Shown here: positions 62,937 through 64,000 of the stretch, piece by piece
Position numbering within the stretch: position 1 is the stretch's first letter
Layout of the letters: each line of letters starts with the position of its first letter
Source of the DNA: Halomonas sp.
GTDB taxonomy: Bacteria > Pseudomonadota > Gammaproteobacteria > Pseudomonadales > Halomonadaceae
DNA length: 64,000 bases
Reading direction: 5' to 3'
Assembly (NCBI RefSeq): GCF_017983445.1
Contig: NZ_JAGOBJ010000004.1
Coordinates: 186,001-250,000, forward strand
Notes under the pieces: generated by a model
What the model was told of the DNA's origin: nothing
Databases searched by the model: none
The model's input: only the letters and a program-made list of their open reading frames with translations
Translations under genes and position numbers: made by a program

Positions 62937-64000
62937 ATGTCTGATCGCCAGCGTCCATTACGCAGTGCCGAGTGGTTTGGCACCGCCGACAAGAACGGCT
63001 TTATGTACCGCAGTTGGATGAAAAACCAAGGCATTCCCGATCATGAGTTTCAGGGCAAACCGATCATTGGCATTTGCAATACTTGGTCGGAGCTCACCCC
63101 CTGTAACGCCCACTTTCGCAAGCTGGCTGAGCATGTGAAGAAAGGGGTATTAGAGGCGGGAGGCTACCCGGTCGAGTTCCCGGTATTCTCCAACGGCGAG
63201 TCCAACCTGCGCCCCACTGCGATGTTTACCCGCAATCTGGCCAGCATGGATGTGGAAGAAGCCATTCGCGGTAACCCGATAGACGCTGTGGTACTGCTGG
63301 TGGGTTGTGACAAAACGACTCCCGCACTATTAATGGGCGCGGCGAGCTGCGATATCCCCACTATCGTGGTCACTGGCGGCCCGATGCTCAACGGCAAGCA
63401 CAAGGGTAAGGATATTGGCTCGGGTACCGTGGTCTGGAAGCTCTCCGAACAGGTCAAGGCCGGTGAAATTTCGCTGCATGACTTTATGGCGGCCGAAGCG
63501 GGCATGTCGCGCTCTGCGGGTACCTGTAACACCATGGGCACTGCCTCCACCATGGCCTGCATGGCCGAGTCGCTAGGCACTTCGCTTCCCCATAACGCTG
63601 CGATCCCGGCGGTGGATTCGCGCCGCTACGTGCTTGCCCACCTTTCCGGCAACCGGATTGTCGAGATGGTCAATGAAGATCTCAGACTCTCCAAGATTCT
63701 TACCAAGGAGGCGTTTGATAACGCTATCCGCACCAATGCGGCCATTGGCGGCTCGACCAACGCGGTGATTCATCTCAAGGCCATTGCCGGACGTATCGGA
63801 GTCGATCTTCAACTGGACGACTGGAGTCGGGTAGGCCGCGGTACCCCTACGGTGGTCGACCTGCAGCCTTCGGGGCGCTTTCTGATGGAGGAGTTCTACT
63901 ATGCAGGTGGCCTGCCCGCTGTGCTCAAACGCCTGGGCGAAGCGGATCGCTTGCCCTTTAAAGACGCGCTAACCGTTAACGGCAAAACCCTATGGGAAAA
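62937..64000 (+). CDS. araC: L-arabinonate dehydratase (IlvD/Edd family), 5' part; runs off the window
   Basis: The frame is open from ATG 62937 to the last base: 354 codons of a family near 575-590. Iron-sulfur Cys ligands C56 (SELTPCNAHF), C124 ([10 protein letters not shown]) and C197 ([11 protein letters not shown]). The N-terminus LRSAEWFGTADKNGFMYRSWMKNQGIP is that of the L-arabinonate/pentonate dehydratase group, distinct from the XylD at 39938-41740. Dehydrates L-arabinonate to L-2-keto-3-deoxyarabonate, which the GguC/AraD1 protein and the semialdehyde dehydrogenase could carry to 2-oxoglutarate. (This araC is the dehydratase of the oxidative pathway, not the E. coli regulator.). Confidence 0.88.
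   Translation, partial: MSDRQRPLRSAEWFGTADKNGFMYRSWMKNQGIPDHEFQGKPIIGICNTWSELTPCNAHFRKLAEHVKKGVLEAGGYPVEFPVFSNGESNLRPTAMFTRNLASMDVEEAIRGNPIDAVVLLVGCDKTTPALLMGAASCDIPTIVVTGGPMLNGKHKGKDIGSGTVVWKLSEQVKAGEISLHDFMAAEAGMSRSAGTCNTMGTASTMACMAESLGTSLPHNAAIPAVDSRRYVLAHLSGNRIVEMVNEDLRLSKILTKEAFDNAIRTNAAIGGSTNAVIHLKAIAGRIGVDLQLDDWSRVGRGTPTVVDLQPSGRFLMEEFYYAGGLPAVLKRLGEADRLPFKDALTVNGKTLWE

Noticed and set aside
63164-63812. Minus-strand frames near the right end
   Set aside because: They lie opposite the open aldonate dehydratase frame 62937-64000, whose three iron-sulfur Cys motifs are intact.
1-64000. CRISPR array, phage-defence island or intact mobile element
   Set aside because: No regular direct repeats with spacers, no Cas, transposase, integrase or known defence genes, and no tRNA-linked attachment duplication were found.

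Overview
The window looks like chromosomal DNA of a moderately GC-rich heterotrophic gammaproteobacterium. The dense packing of TRAP, TTT and ABC importers beside sugar-acid enzymes, and the overall protein style, suggest a Halomonas-like (Halomonadaceae) organism. This is inferred from gene content; no rRNA or other marker gene is present. I see no tRNA, rRNA, CRISPR array, prophage or intact insertion sequence.

Layout. (1) 1-8390: methionine salvage from methylthioribose (mtnK, mtnB-C-D, mtnA). It encloses a ribose-type ABC importer that probably brings in methylthioribose, and a small RelA/SpoT-synthetase protein that looks inserted, because a decayed piece of the ABC ATPase gene lies on its far side. 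(2) 8577-11574: a PhnD/PhnC/PhnE-like oxyanion ABC importer with a double-length permease. (3) recQ. (4) 13802-18063: a Ugp/Mal-type carbohydrate ABC importer. (5) 18222-24627: HMG-CoA lyase, a CaiB-family CoA-transferase, a LysR regulator and a TRAP importer, which together could take up and cleave a branched dicarboxylate such as 3-hydroxy-3-methylglutarate.

(6) 24707-44457: a pentonate/hexonate catabolic block. On the minus strand lie a FAD-linked 2-hydroxyacid dehydrogenase, an L-fuconate/D-arabinonate dehydratase and a XylX-type 2-keto-3-deoxypentonate dehydratase. Opposite them are a TRAP importer, an Ldh2-type oxidoreductase and a GntR regulator. Next comes a minus-strand operon TRAP - GguC/AraD1-like protein - 2-oxoglutarate semialdehyde dehydrogenase, divergent from xylD (D-xylonate dehydratase), an EamA permease, a GntR regulator and an L-arabinose/D-galactose 1-dehydrogenase. 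These genes fit the non-phosphorylative (Weimberg-type) route from pentoses to 2-oxoglutarate. (7) 44496-57838: a second sugar-acid block with a UxaA/GarD-type dehydratase, an HpaI/GarL-type aldolase, two beta-hydroxyacid dehydrogenases (one GarR-like), an Ldh2 oxidoreductase, an iron alcohol dehydrogenase, a duplicated-receptor TTT importer, a GntR regulator with an apparent extra DNA-binding domain, and a LysR regulator. (8) 57995-64000: an exported aldose 1-epimerase, the araFGH arabinose importer and the start of an L-arabinonate dehydratase gene that runs off the window.

The most interesting signals are the RelA/SpoT gene flanked by the ATPase relic; a five-copy 13-bp tandem repeat in the xylX/TRAP divergent promoter; a 15-codon leader frame overlapping a hairpin that ends at the xylD ribosome-binding site; stem-loops after the receptor gene in several transporter operons; and the possible free-HMG pathway. 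No function was tested and no database was searched. Family names rest on reading the protein sequences.
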